From assembly GCA_026874595.1 (NCBI GenBank), contig CM049322.1, positions 5,319,900 through 5,383,899 on the forward strand: DNA of 64,000 nt, read 5' to 3'. The notes under the pieces were generated by a model that did not search any database, was not told the origin of the DNA, and saw nothing but the letters and a program-made list of their open reading frames with translations. Both the position numbers and the translations under genes were made by a program. The DNA comes from Sipunculus nudus (lineage: Eukaryota > Annelida > Sipuncula > Golfingiida > Sipunculidae). Positions 13,001 to 24,660 of the stretch are shown here, piece by piece; positions within the stretch are counted from its first letter, which is position 1; each line of letters starts with the position of its first letter.

Positions 13001-13290
13001 CATCTCATTAGAGCCATATTATAGCGGGTGTACTGCATGTTATAAATATGATATAGATAGGTACTAAAGTTGGCGTACTGCATGTTATGTATAGGTTATA
13101 GAGAGGCGTACTTCATGTTATAAATAGAATATAGAGAGGTACTACAGTAGGCGTACTGCATGTTATATATGGGATATAGAGGGCTACTACAGTAGGCGTA
13201 CTGCATGTTATATATGGGATATAGAGGGCTACTACAGTAGCCGTACTGCATGTTATATATGGGATTTAGAGGGCTACTACACTAGGTGTA
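7040..13290. repeat. 6.2 kb minisatellite, 45-bp and 33-bp units, higher-order structure
   Basis: The array has about 140 units with a core GAGGGCTACTACAGTAGGCG followed by TACTGCATGTTAT. Full units are 45 bp. A shorter 33-bp variant lacks the AT-rich spacer and carries CTAATTAGAACCACTACAG. The core contains the inverted repeat CAGTA-GGCG-TACTG. Both lengths are multiples of three and the consensus lacks stops in several frames, so long apparent reading frames on both strands are a by-product of periodicity. The order of 45s and 33s itself repeats: sequence at about 7,275-9,980 recurs at about 9,984-12,650. Confidence 0.95.
9984..12650. repeat. Second copy of a ~2.7 kb higher-order block in the minisatellite
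   Basis: Matching points lie 2,709 bp apart on the left part (for example 7,435 and 10,144) and 2,664 bp apart further right (8,336 and 11,000; 9,340 and 12,004). The change is one 45-bp unit lost near 10,870. Long stretches are identical, and only scattered substitutions were seen (near 8,981 and 11,645). A further partial copy of a rare segment (ATTATAGCGGGTGTACTGCA) is at about 12,945-13,150. Confidence 0.88.
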
Positions 13291-13942
13291 TTGCATCTTA
13301 TGAGATCCCCTGTAAAAACATATAGGCTTTGAAGCCGGGGGAGGGGGCACTTTTTGGTCAAAGGGTGGTGGTTAGTGTGATCTTTCTTTGAGAAATTAGT
13401 TAAATTCCACTGTATTTCTTCTCAGTCTACATCCTCAGATACAAAAAAAATGGGACACAAGTTATTTGGTGTTTTTAGTTATATAGGTCATAACTGTGTA
13501 TTTTTATAGATAAAGGAATTAAAAATGCAATTCATTTGAGTGAAATGGTATGTCCCAATTGCCTTATAGTATGCCTCTGTTTGTTTCGTGTTTTATACCA
13601 TTGCACGTTTAAAGTAATGTTAAAACCAAGTATAATATCTGAATATTTCTTAAGATTTGAAGAAGACCATATTAATTAGGGTATGAATATTATTAATTTG
13701 GTTCACATGATTATATGTAAATTCAGTATTTAATATTTTGTTATTTTTTCGTGTGATGCAGCATTTGATTAAAAGTCAGAGAATGGTCAAAATATTGCAT
13801 TGAAAATACATGTTTTTTTTTTTGTTTTTTTTTAATATAATTTTTTCAAACTGTATCAGGGGGATACCCCCTGCCACTCCCAATCGCTTTCATGCGCTTA
13901 CTCGCCCTAAATCTGGCTACACCTGCAGAATGCGCCCCCTCA

Positions 13943-13944
<2 letters not shown>

Positions 13945-13988
<44 letters not shown>

Positions 13989-14044
13989 AATATATTTATA
14001 TATATATATATAAATATATAAATACAATCCCCCCCCCCCCCCCC
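13945..14044. repeat. (TA)n plus poly-C compound microsatellite
   Basis: A TA run, a TATATAAATA-type stretch and about 16 consecutive C lie side by side. Their position between GAATGCGCCCCCTC and GAATGCGCCCGCCC suggests expansion inside a short direct repeat. Confidence 0.85.
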
Positions 14045-14460
14045 GAATGCGCCCGCCCTTCACTTTTGAAAACGGTCCAGAGCCTATGAAAAGTGCACCT
14101 GATATATAAGGTATGGGGCGATATATTGTGTTATTATTATAATTATTATTATTATCATCATTCTAATATCAACAACAACAAATCTGGGGGAGTTTAAAAT
14201 AACCTATCGATTGTGCTGCCCTCTATTGGGAGAGTTTAGTATGATTTATTTTTAGAGGAAAAAATATTCGGTGCTTTTTTGTACGGTAAACAATAATCAA
14301 GGGTAAGTATTTTGTCAAAAGATTCACAGAATAATCACTCCTCTCCGTCAATAAAAGATAAGGCCAAGTAAACAGAAAGTCTCCGGCTCCGTGAAGGGTT
14401 TATTGGTGTAGTTACGATATGTATGGGCTACCTGATGTCATTTAAGGTCTCATTAATTCA

Positions 14461-14490
14461 TGACTACAGTAGCCGTACTCTATCTAACAC
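14461..14490 (+). repeat. Isolated unit of the 45-bp minisatellite
   Basis: GACTACAGTAGCCGTACT followed by CTATCTAAC matches the array's variant core with one substitution. It lies about 1.2 kb beyond the array end in otherwise unique DNA. Confidence 0.55.
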
Positions 14491-16536
14491 GGCAAATAAC
14501 ACGCTACACAGACGGCCGGTGTGAGAAACGTCACTCTGATGTGCGTAATAGCAAAACTGATGACGTAAACAGCATATTTTGGTAGCGAAGGACGCCAAGG
14601 TGGGCATGCACAGACACTGTACCTGGTAAGGTGTGATCCATTCCTAGATTAGGTGGACAGATTGATGTGGAAAAGTTGTTCCTACAAGAATACAATATCT
14701 CGTGTTTGTGTTTCCTGCATAACTTTATCACCATTTTGTTACATAAGTTAGGAATACGGTCGATTGCTTTTATTATCGCCCATATGTCATTCATAATTAA
14801 TTTATTTTAATAATTTTTAATTATTATAAATTATAAATTTGTATAAATCGTACAGACATGGTTTCTGCATTATATTTGTTGATGTATTTTCGGCCCAAGA
14901 ATAGAATCCGGTCTTCATTTCCAAAATTGGTCTTAACTGAGTGGACCGTCTCATATAAATAGTTATCAACAAAATGATATGACATCGACATGCCTCTTAC
15001 TCCTCCATTACAGGAATCCTAAACATCATTATGTCTGTCAGTATACACCCATAACCTCGTCCATGTAGACGGAATTCTATACTTGCTCCGCATTTTTTAA
15101 TTTAATTTATTTAATCTTAAATTTCAGGATGCAGAAAATTATCATAAATGTGTAAAATCTAAAAATACAATTGATTTTTTTGGGCCACTATAGAACGCGG
15201 GCTTCAGTGGGACTGTAGGATCAGTCGAGCACTGTCTCGACAAGGTTATGACGTAAGTGTATACGGACAGACGTTATGATGTTTAAGATCTATGTAGAGG
15301 AGGAGACTTTAAGTGGCAGATAAAAATGAGTGTCAAAATTAAGATGCAAACAGCAGTATGACTTCATCCACATCCTATGGTTGTTGGGCTGAAGCCTGTG
15401 TTTATAGTAGTACTGATTTTTTTTAATGATTTGAGGATTGATTCTTTTCTTTACTTTAGTAGAACCTTATAATATATTATAAGTTATATCTGCCCCTTCC
15501 CACATGGATTGGAAAACTGAGGAACAAGCCAGAAAAAATGCTATTTAAAGGAAATCCCCTGTAGACCTATTTCACAGTAGTACATAATTTCTCAAAGACT
15601 CCAACAGAAAAAAAAAACAGAATCTTGGAAAAGAGATTAATACCTTGAATTAGATGTATTGTCAACAACTATTCAAGAAAAGGGAAAATGATATATGTTG
15701 TGCAAAGGACAAGTATACATTATTTAATTATGACTTGGCTTTGATTGATAATTTATGTAGGGTATAAAGTACTCAAAACCTGTGTGAAACAAATCCATTT
15801 GGATAATTCCTCAAGAAAGGTTTAAAAATTAGGAATGCACCCATTTAAAGAGGCTTATTAATAAAACAATATGCTTCGATCCTTTCTGGGAGAAGAAAAT
15901 ATGAAATTACTTTGCAGTTTATGATCAGATTCCATTTATTTAAAAAGTAAAACATTTTTTATTAAAAAAAATTCGGAAATCCCTAGTAACGGTATATTAA
16001 ATATACACAAAATTTGGTGTTTTAAATGTCCTTAACATATATGGTATCTGCCAATGTCTCCTCCTGAAACTGCATGGCTATTCCTATACACAAGTTCAAA
16101 AATATTGCAATGGCTGTCACGGTGATCAGTGGTGCAAAATATTAATATAGCTCATGCCACCTAGTGGCCTTACCACATGACTTAACAAATCAGGATTTTT
16201 CAAGCTTTAAATTAGTGTTTTCTCTGTGTTTCTTCCTTTATGGTACTTCTCCTGGTTTAGGAGTTATCATGTAAGTGCAGTATCAGACCTCTTGTCCTGC
16301 AGCCTTGTTATAGTTAAATAGCTGTCCACTGTGTTTACTCACATACAGAACCATAACAACGTAAAAATAAAAATAAGATAGTTACTAATAATGAATAGTA
16401 AGCCAGTGTGCCAGGATTGTTTTAATTGAACACTTTTGTATTCAACCAAAACAAACAAGTGGAGTGAGATAATGCACATTTGTACCTTTGATAAGTGAAT
16501 TTACTCCATATTTGTAGATTACTACAGCTCACCGAG

Positions 16537-16722
16537 ATGGCACAGCCCCAGTCGAGCGAGGGCTCAATGATGAAGCAGGCGCAGCATATCTGGTCGATGC
16601 TGGATGACATGGCAAACAGTGATCCCACCGCTTACCGTCGGTTCATCGATAAACAGCTCAAGGAAGGAAAGGAGGCCATGAAACCCATGGAGCCGCATAT
16701 GTGTATAAACACAAAAATACTG
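16537..16722 (+). CDS. PIH1D2: PIH1D2-like exon 1
   Basis: Sixty-two codons from ATGGCACAG to ATACTG, then donor gtcagt. The last coding bases together with the donor resemble the minisatellite unit that fills intron 1. Confidence 0.9.
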
Positions 16723-19700
16723 GTCAGTCATTTCCCTAGTAAAATTATAAACGCCAGATCCAAAACACTAATCCAATTATAATTTTGGTGAGTCAAAACA
16801 CTAATGCAGTCATAAACACCAGAACCAGATATACTTGCGAGTTTATACACTAATTCAATGTAAACACCAGAAGTCTGGTGAGTCAAAACACTACTTGTTT
16901 TATAAACACCATAATACTGGTGAGTCAAAACACTAATGCAGTTATAAACACCATAATACATGTGAGTCAAAACACTAGTGCAGTTATACAGACCAGAATA
17001 CTGGTCAGACAAAACACTAATGCAATTATAAACACCAGAACAGTGGTGAATCAAAACACTAATCCAATTATAAACACTAAAATATTGGCAAGTAGCCAAA
17101 ATAATGCAATCATGAACACCTGAATACTGTTGAATCACGACATTAAAGGAATTATATACACCAGAATACCTAGGATTAAAAAATAAGTGCAATTATAAAG
17201 ACATAAGCACTAGCAGGTGTGTTAAAAAACTATGGCCCCTTAAATTACTATTTTGGTTATAAGTATCAATTTAGTGAATTGAGCTCCAGCTGCTTTGACA
17301 TTTCTTTAAAGAAAATCAAATGACAAAGTTTCAATTATCATGCTATCCCATGATCATTTGAAATTTTACTGATTATTTATGATAAAAAGGTGAGAAAAAT
17401 TGCCCCCTAGCTACACCAATTTCTGACCAAGAGTACCCAACCTTTTTTTGTCTTTAATTGAATTATCACAATTATAATGCAATTAGAGAGTCACAATTAT
17501 AATGCAATTATAAACACCAGGATACTGGTGAGTCATCAAATTAAAAAACATCTAATTTCTGACTGATGTTAAATATTTCAGGGACCAGGTGATATAGAAC
17601 CATTGACTATCAATGTCTGTTCGTGGCATCGTATTCCTGAACCAAAATCAGATGAGGACCCAATACCAGTGATGGGTGGCTCCATCTACAGGGACAAAGA
17701 TGAAAAAGGTTTGTGGTTTTATTTTGCATATCCTAGCCTCTCGTCATGTGACTGAACAAACTGTATTGTTCACATAACACAGGCTTGCAGGTCTTCAACA
17801 AACTGATGACCCCAATGGGATGTTGTTGGAAGCTCCTGATAACAGTCATCTAGAGGTTTTTTTTCTTTTATTTTATTATGACATAGACAGTCAGGAAACA
17901 ACTTCCATTTCTACAAGTTCAGTGTTCCTTGTATCTCAGGAAATTACAGAACAATGTTTCTCTGCTGAACATGATTCACATTAAATCCATATCATGCATT
18001 ATGGGTAATGGGACCTCCATTTTCTAATGCTGACTTATCTTATAAAAGTTATTCTTAAACTAAATATTTACATTTGCAAAGTTCCATTTCAGTATGGGAC
18101 TTATGTGACGGGGCGGTAAATATTTACCCGTCATCTTATTTCACATCCTGGTGTCATCCAAGTTGGGTGTCTGCTGCATCTGCAGGTCCTGGGTGTGTAA
18201 TCTCCCCCATGGCTGGGTCTAAACATGGAGGAACCTCATCAAAGACGTACCTGTTTTGTGAGTGGTACACGGCTATAGGGTACAGCTTGCCCATTTAACC
18301 TGCAGAGTACTGACCCTAGGTTAGGGCTGACTGTGAAAATCTCACAGCTCCTCGGCTGAGATTTGAAGTCACGGTCTTCTGTCATTGAGTCCAGTGCTCT
18401 TCCCATGAGCCACAAAAGCCAGTTAATATCCATTATCTTTTTTTGGGATGGGAGGGGATATCATTTGCAGGATATGGTCTGATAGTTTAATTTATATTAT
18501 GATGGTGACCACAGATTAAGATGTTCTTTTGAAGTTTTAGGGGCACATGAATGTTTACTTTATGGGGGGGGGGGGGGGGTTACCAGAAGCAGATAATTTT
18601 AGCCCACAATGATGTTTTGGTTGATGGCTTCAGCATAGAGCATAAGAAAATTCATAAAGTCAGGACACTGAGGACAGTGTTGCATCATGTTTTAATAACT
18701 ACTGCAACATAACAATAATGTAGAACTTATTGTGAATACGATTTAAATATGATGATACATAGCAGAATCACTTAACACCATCCAGTGATAAAACATTAGT
18801 TTTCACAGACTGGTGTACATAGCCTATCTATATAGCAGTTACATAACACTGACATGATAAGACAAGATATATTATCCTGGTCTTTTCCTGCTCTAGTTGT
18901 ACACAGTAAGAAATTTGACATTCTGTACTAATATATTACCTGTACAAAGATTTATACTGTCGCTGGTTTTTCCACACATATAAAAATGTACCATTACATG
19001 CCCTTTGGTGGTACTTGATCACGTCCCTTAATACAATGTTTATATGTTTTTTATCTCCTTTTTTTGCAGGAGAGCTTAAAATTATTGCTGTTACATTCAA
19101 CCCCAACATTTTGGAACGTTACGGCAGAAACTCCAAACTAACAGAAGAGAGAAGCATGTTAATTAATCTAGCCCTGGACTATATTGAAGATAATTATAAA
19201 CTTAAACTTTCTAGAAGTTTTACAATCCTTCCTAACTCTGTAACACATAAAGGGGACCTAGCAAAACTAAGAGACAGTTTCAGTAAAAAGGTTAAAAAGG
19301 CAGAGGAGGAATTTGAGAGAGATTTTGCTGAAATTGAAAGAACTTTTTGTCCTGGTGGTATGACTGGTAAGGAGTCATTGCTCAATCAACTTTCTAACAT
19401 CAGTGTGCAGGATAACCAATCAGATGAGAGAACACATCATATTGGCCAATCAGGTGGCTTGTTACATCAAGCAGCAGAGCCTCATATCAAAATGCCTGGT
19501 TCAGCCAACCAATCAAAGAAAGGATTGGTTGAGGAGGTCAGCCAATTAGGGGACCTGTCCACATCCCTTCCAGAGCCATCATATCATGTTGACATGGTAA
19601 CAGAAGGAGGTGTGAAAAAATACAAAGTTAAAATAAAGCTACCAGGAGTGAAGTCAGTCACAGATTGTGAACTGGATATTTCTCAGGTGAGTCAGTGATG

Positions 19701-21254
19701 GTATAATATTAAATTAAAATAACTCATGATATTCCCTTAGTGATGCTGCATTCGTTACTGCTCAGAAATATGGTAATTACCGAATGGCAGGTCGTACGTA
19801 CGACTTGCAAAAGGTCAATACCCAACAAAACACTGACTGACCAAATGTCTAGGTTGTCATAGTAACCAAAAATATACTGATTAATAAAATATGTTACATG
19901 TCACATTTGTTCAATTAATTTGACATTTAAAACTTTTATGTAAACCAGTCAAATATTGGTGTCTTTATTTGCTGCCTGCATCTGAAGGTCACTAAGTGGG
20001 ACTGATCGAATTGCTCTGCAAGCTCCCAGTTTCCCAGTGGTATGTTCCACTTTGATGACGTTTTGGACAGTATATTCCACTGGGAAACTCATAATTACCT
20101 TATTTCCGAGCGGTAAAAAGGCAGCATTATAGCTCATTAGCCTGAGGTGGATAAAACATCCAAACATGTGTTGTCCTTAAGCCAGTGTAAAATCAACTGA
20201 GAGTGCTGGCTCTGTTAACTTGTACTTGGCAGTTATAGCCATATGCATAACACATATTGAAAAATGGCATTTCACTTGTACACCTGAACCTGTCAAATAC
20301 ATGCTGTTTAAAAAGTATGTCATTCCATTTTCAGGGCTTCACTGTTGAAAAGTAAAATCTTTCAGAACAAATATTTCTTTTGATTTTCTTTGTGACAGGT
20401 AATGACTAGTGTGATTAGTTAATTGGTACATTTGCTCTGAACATAGAGCTCTACCCGCCCAGTCTACAGTCACATTGTATTATGTGATGGAAAAAGGGTG
20501 TATTTTAATTGAAAGAAATTGTCAAAATGTTTTAAAAACATTTGAACTTGCATTGAATTTATATGAAAACAACTTTGCATCAACGTTTCATTGTCTCTGT
20601 TTATAAACAGCTTTTAATACAAAAATTACCCAACAAAATAAGTCTTGAATTTCATGTTTAATGTAAATTCATACATGATTGGTTTGTTCACTCTATGATC
20701 AGTCCCCAAGCTTTGTGAGCCAGATATTTGCCATATATGGCATGCGTGTTTGTTCACACATGACATCCTGTCCAATTAGCTGAATTATTAGACTGATTAG
20801 TAGTCACCTCCACTGACCCAAGCTCGGCTTGATTACCTGACCAATGTCTGGTGCTTCCTCACTAGTCACAAAAATGGGCGGAAAAACTGGCTTTATAATG
20901 CAGGCTTAATATGTACAATGAAGGGTCAATATTTTATTTATTAAAAAAAAAAACATAAATATAATAGAAAACTTCATTTCCTGAGTATTTAGGAACTGTT
21001 TTAATTTTTAATAGAACCATTATCAGTAATTTTCTGATATATCTGTATATGGTTTTCTATCCCAATACTTTATCACATTATCAATTTTGCTGAGTCATCA
21101 TGCTGTATTTCAGGATGACCTGAGCCTGACTGTACCAGAACTGTACCAGCTGCACCACAAGTTCTCACAGCGTGTTGAAGAGAATGAAGCCAGAGCAAAG
21201 TTCAGCAAGAAAACAAATGTACTGACAGTCATACTGCCTACAGTTAACTCTTAG
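16537..21254 (+). CDS. PIH1D2: PIH1 domain-containing protein 2-like, 4 exons
   Basis: Coding exons are 16537-16722, 17582-17708, 19070-19686 and 21114-21254; phases agree (0, 1, 0) and the total is 356 codons plus stop. Human PIH1D2 is somewhat shorter (about 315 residues). The start MAQPQSSEG is chosen because the helix QAQHIWSMLDDMANSDPTAY follows, as in PIH1D2. The PIH1 domain covers INVCSWHRIPEPKSDEDPIP through ELKIIAVTFNPNI and ALDYIEDNYKLKLS. The C-terminal CS-like half reads KKYKVKIKLPGV...DISQDDLSLTVPELYQL...NVLTVILPTVNS. Vertebrate PIH1D2 is a subunit of an R2TP-like HSP90 co-chaperone complex (R2SP, with RUVBL1/2, SPAG1 and RPAP3); that role is carried over by family. Exon 3 contains a long polar linker (about residues 200-270). 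PIH1D1 or a dynein-assembly PIH protein is the alternative, but the N-terminus fits PIH1D2 best. Confidence 0.93.
16695..17130 (+). repeat. Minisatellite in intron 1 resembling the exon 1 splice junction
   Basis: Roughly eight degenerate units of 40-65 bp read TTATAAACACCAGAATACTG then GTGAGTCAAAACACTAATGC. The gene's own exon 1 end (TATAAACACAAAAATACTG, donor GTCAGTCA) looks like the first unit. A separated remnant (AAACACCAGGATACTGGTGA) lies at 17,500-17,535. Confidence 0.8.
17582..17708 (+). CDS. PIH1D2: PIH1D2-like exon 2
   Basis: Acceptor tatttcag and donor AAAAAG|gtttgt. Encodes GPGDIEPLTINVCSWHRIP and on to MGGSIYRDKDEK, the first half of the PIH1 domain with the conserved INVCSW and RIPEPK text. 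Too short to stand out as an open frame. Confidence 0.92.
18082..18430 (+). repeat. Dispersed ~350-bp repeat, copy 1 (intron 2)
   Basis: Sequence from GTTCCATTTCAGTATGGGAC through CATCCTGGTGTCATCC, CCCCCATGGCTGGGTC and CAGTGCTCTTCCCATGAGCC matches 21,865-22,200 with moderate divergence and the same orientation. SINE-like in size, but no A/B box was established. Confidence 0.6.
18560..18580. repeat. Poly-G run
   Basis: About 16 consecutive G in intron 2. Similar runs occur near 2,590, 25,210 and 49,215 (G) and 23,800, 39,005 and 43,565 (C). Confidence 0.85.
19070..19686 (+). CDS. PIH1D2: PIH1D2-like exon 3
   Basis: Acceptor tttttgcag, donor TCTCAG|gtgagt. The exon begins by completing the split Gly codon and reads ELKIIAVTFNPNILERYGR. 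It carries the end of the PIH1 domain, a charged helix (SFSKKVKKAEEEFERDFAE), the linker and the start of the CS-like domain (KYKVKIKLPGVKSVTDCELD). Confidence 0.93.
21114..21254 (+). CDS. PIH1D2: PIH1D2-like exon 4 (terminal)
   Basis: Acceptor tgtatttcag. Encodes DDLSLTVPELYQLHHKFSQR and ends KTNVLTVILPTVNS before TAG. The closing beta-strand text VLTVILP is the usual end of the CS-like domain in this family. Confidence 0.92.
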   Translation, partial: DDLSLTVPELYQLHHKFSQRVEENEARAKFSKKTNVLTVILPTVNS

Positions 21255-21864
21255 TGACCTATACAGCTGACAGATGGCGTTAGGTTATGTAGTGCTTTGT
21301 GGCAATCAAAAGATCAAATCTCTCTCATGATATGTGTCTGATGCCATTCATGAGCTGGAAACTGATCAAGGAGTTCTAAAAAAGTTTTGAATGTGTGAAA
21401 ATGTGTATGTATTACCTGAAAGGATAATGAATACTTCTTTGACAATGGTGTCTGTGTACTAGTGCTAGATCATTCAACAGATGTCTGGCCCTGTGGCTGT
21501 AGATTCTCTGATGGCAGATGTACAATAGTTAATAGTAATCCGGCCATCATATCTAAATCTTGATCATGATGTTTTAAGGTTATGTCCAAGGCCTGTAGGT
21601 GTCACTATCTACTGAATGCTGATGAAGGTAACCATACAACAAGGATTGTCTCTCATCATGGCTTGACGTGAGATTTTTTTATGCATGTGTTTAAGAATTA
21701 TGCAGCAGAAATCATAACCTGTAGAATTCATAACACATCAGTAAGAGCAGATATTTGAGCTTCTCTTGACAATTTTTATTTAAAATGTTTTTTTTTGTTG
21801 GAGGTAACTGCCTCCATTTCTTTTTATGCCAGCTTAATTAACTAAGTATGTACATATGCAGAAT

Positions 21865-22200
21865 TCCATTCTGGTTTTGGACTACATGATAGGGCAGTAG
21901 CACAAACTTAATTTCATTATATATCCTGGTGTTAACCAGGCCTGTTCACTATTGCACCTGCGGCCTTGTGTGTGTAATTAATGCCCCCATTGCTGGGTCA
22001 TACCACTGAGGAATCCTTAAAAGGCACACTCGTCAGTGAGTGAAACACGGCCATGGTGCTTGGCCTTCCCATTAAGCATATGCCCCACCCTGTGTGGGGG
22101 CTTACCATGAAAATTCTCAACATCTTAACTGAGATTTAAACTCTCATTCACCTGGCTTTTAGTCCTGTGCTCTATACTGGCAACATATTTAACCTCTGCA
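21865..22200 (+). repeat. Dispersed ~350-bp repeat, copy 2
   Basis: It shares TTCCATTCTGGTTTTGGACT, ATCCTGGTGTTAACCAGGCC, GCCCCCATTGCTGGGTC and GTCCTGTGCTCTATACTGGC with the copy in intron 2 of the PIH1D2-like gene. It lies 600 bp past the stop codon, possibly in the 3' untranslated region. Confidence 0.6.
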
Positions 22201-23879
22201 ATTAATACTTTTTTATTCTAGTCTTCATTTAAGCATAGTATGTCATGATTTATTTTGCTACCTGCAGCTGATTATCGTACCCTCAGGCCAGAGATAGAGT
22301 TGGCCTTTAAGGAGTATTTTGGGTATTTGGACCTGAGTGGGAGCTCCTTTAAGAGACCTTGCAAACTCAGGGTGAGGCTATAAATAGACGTGCGGCTGTT
22401 ATAACAGATTTTACAGTACCCCTACGCTGCAGAAGCCAGTCTTTACTTGACATTTCATTATTTTGCCTATTAATCATTTGATGGGGACTAGACTTTGGAT
22501 CTCCAGGTCTTTCTGTCTAACCTAATAGAAGATTGTTTACTCAAGGCCGAGCTCATTCATTAATGTCTGTGTGTAATTTTTGTACAGAACTGCACAAAGG
22601 CACAAACACACACACACAGACAGGAGGACTGTCCAGTACGTTTTGTATCCACAGGTAGTTAGATTTCACATATTGAGGATCTTTTTGTTCTTTAGAACAG
22701 TTGATGATGGACAGAACACAGGTGCTTGCCAAATATATTCCAAACTGTCTAGTTGTGATTTCTTGTTAATGATACAATTTGATGATCACTGACACATACA
22801 GAACTATATTACAGATATGTAAGTATACAGCATGCATAAATATTACCGTTATAGGAAGGTGTTGTCTATTTAAACTGAATGTCCTTGGTAACTTACTTTT
22901 ATGGATACCAAGCGGTCAACAGTTAAGTCTAGATATGAGAAAGAGAAGTTCTAGATAGGACTATTGTGAAAATGGTTAAAATAATATGAAGAAACAAAGA
23001 GCAAGACAAATGAATATTAGTATACATCTCATCTTCATACTACTAGGTCTGTGGCTAAGCTGTCACAGACCTTTATTCAGTGAGCCCCTCAGGTGTCTGT
23101 TTCATGAATTATGAACCAGCCTGCAAGTGTTTGGTCTTAAGTCACCAATGCCAATCAAATCCAGCAAACAGAATGTAAGTAATTCACAGTTCACACAGAA
23201 TCAAGGTCTGTGAAGTGTAGCCACATGCAGACTTGGTAGTATGAAGGTCTCACATCTGGTTGGCTGTACTATCTAGGTATTAAAAAATTCATTACTGCTT
23301 CATTGTTAATCTGGTAAAAATTTTAATAAAAAAAATTTTTGTTTTATTTTTTCAGAGTTTGTTGTGATTTTTATGGAGACCATTCAAAATTTTAAGCAGG
23401 GCTGGAGAATTAGGCAATCTTGAAATAAAAAAAAATCCAAAGACTGAATTATAACATAACCATGAAAAGACAGCATGTACCAAAGTGTGCAGAATCTGGA
23501 GAAGAAGGGCCCCAAATGTGCTGAAAGTGATGTGCCATTGTATTGAATAATGTTTATCTTTCATCACAAAATGGAGCATGAAGTGAAGCACATTTGACTT
23601 TTAATTCTATCACAGTCATATATAAAGCAAGGAATCTGCAAAAACAAGAAACCTATGTGCTACCATTCACTCTGTGACATCCTGTGCATGATAGTGTCTT
23701 GTACGTTATTATATTAATCTGTGAATTGAACTACATGTCATTACCCTCCCAATCACTCTTACATTAAAAGGAGAGAAAAGTAAATTATCCCCCGGACAGT
23801 CCCCCCCCCCCCCCCCAACAATTACCCCCTTGTATAGCTTATTGCATATATATGTAGATATACGGTTTAATGTATATGC

Positions 23880-24660
23880 CAAGGCCCAAATCCCATCTGG
23901 ACCAATTGGCGATTGGCTCAGACCAAATCCTGATCGGGATTCAATCGGGCCTAACCCCGAACAGCATCTTGGCTGGGCCACTGCTAGACCAGATCCTGAT
24001 CTGGGATTAGGCCAGACTAAATCGCCGATTGGATTCTGACCAGTCCGTACCCCGATCAGGATCTGGTGCAGCCAGTTTACATAATACTAAATAATGCCTT
24101 CAGGACATATTTCTGATTAAATTAAGAAAAATTTACCATAGTTCAGCCTGCTCATAAACATAAGTCTGTATCGTCATGACCATTTTTTTTTATTCCATGC
24201 CAAACTTCACATACATGGAGATAGCTGAACAAGTCAGTATTAATAGGAATGATACCTGACATGAATTAATTTATGGAATAAAACAATAATACTAATTTTT
24301 GTGGCACAACTTAACCTTTGTAAAAAGTTTGTTTTATGATAAACTTGATGAATAAACTTCTTTTTTATTCAGGCTTGTATTGCCTACATATACATAATGT
24401 ATGTATGAATTAAAATAATTAAATTATGTATCTTAAATAAACAAAAACATTTTATAAACAATTTTACATTGATTTGATAATTAAAAAGGAGCCTTGTGGA
24501 TATGAAGTTACCAAGTAGATACAGTTATGAGTTATTGATTAGGTTATGGGTAGCCATAACTTTCTACTGATTAGACAGGAAGTCATTCTCTTTGTTATGA
24601 ATCCTGATGGGGATTTGGTCTGAGACCAGATTCGGCATTGCTCCAGATCGGGATCATATA
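23880..24660. repeat. Palindromic GATC-rich repeat with inverted ends
   Basis: Degenerate motifs such as AGACCAAATCCTGATCGGGA and AGACCAGATCCTGATCTGGG fill 23,884-24,063. A related segment in inverted orientation (GATGGGGATTTGGTCTGAGA) lies at 24,605-24,655. It could be a small inverted-repeat transposon with an AT-rich centre. Confidence 0.5.

Larger units (their letters stand above)
13300..16536. other. Intergenic, no gene recognised
   Basis: AT-rich sequence with a TA microsatellite and poly-C run (13,945-14,044), short AT-rich inverted stretches, and a lone minisatellite-like unit near 14,463. Open frames here are short and have no recognisable domain. The promoter and 5' untranslated exon of the PIH1D2-like gene probably lie near the right end; TTTGTAG just before 16,518 could be an acceptor. 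Confidence 0.6.

Noticed and set aside
7040-13290. CRISPR-like array
   Set aside because: There are no unique spacers; the intervals between cores are themselves repeats, and the host is eukaryotic.
13892-14089. 65-codon frame with IYIYIY and PPPPP
   Set aside because: It is a translated TA microsatellite and poly-C run.
16728-17192. Minus-strand 154-codon frame with ISVLTHQYYGVYN repeats
   Set aside because: This is the intron 1 minisatellite read on the other strand.
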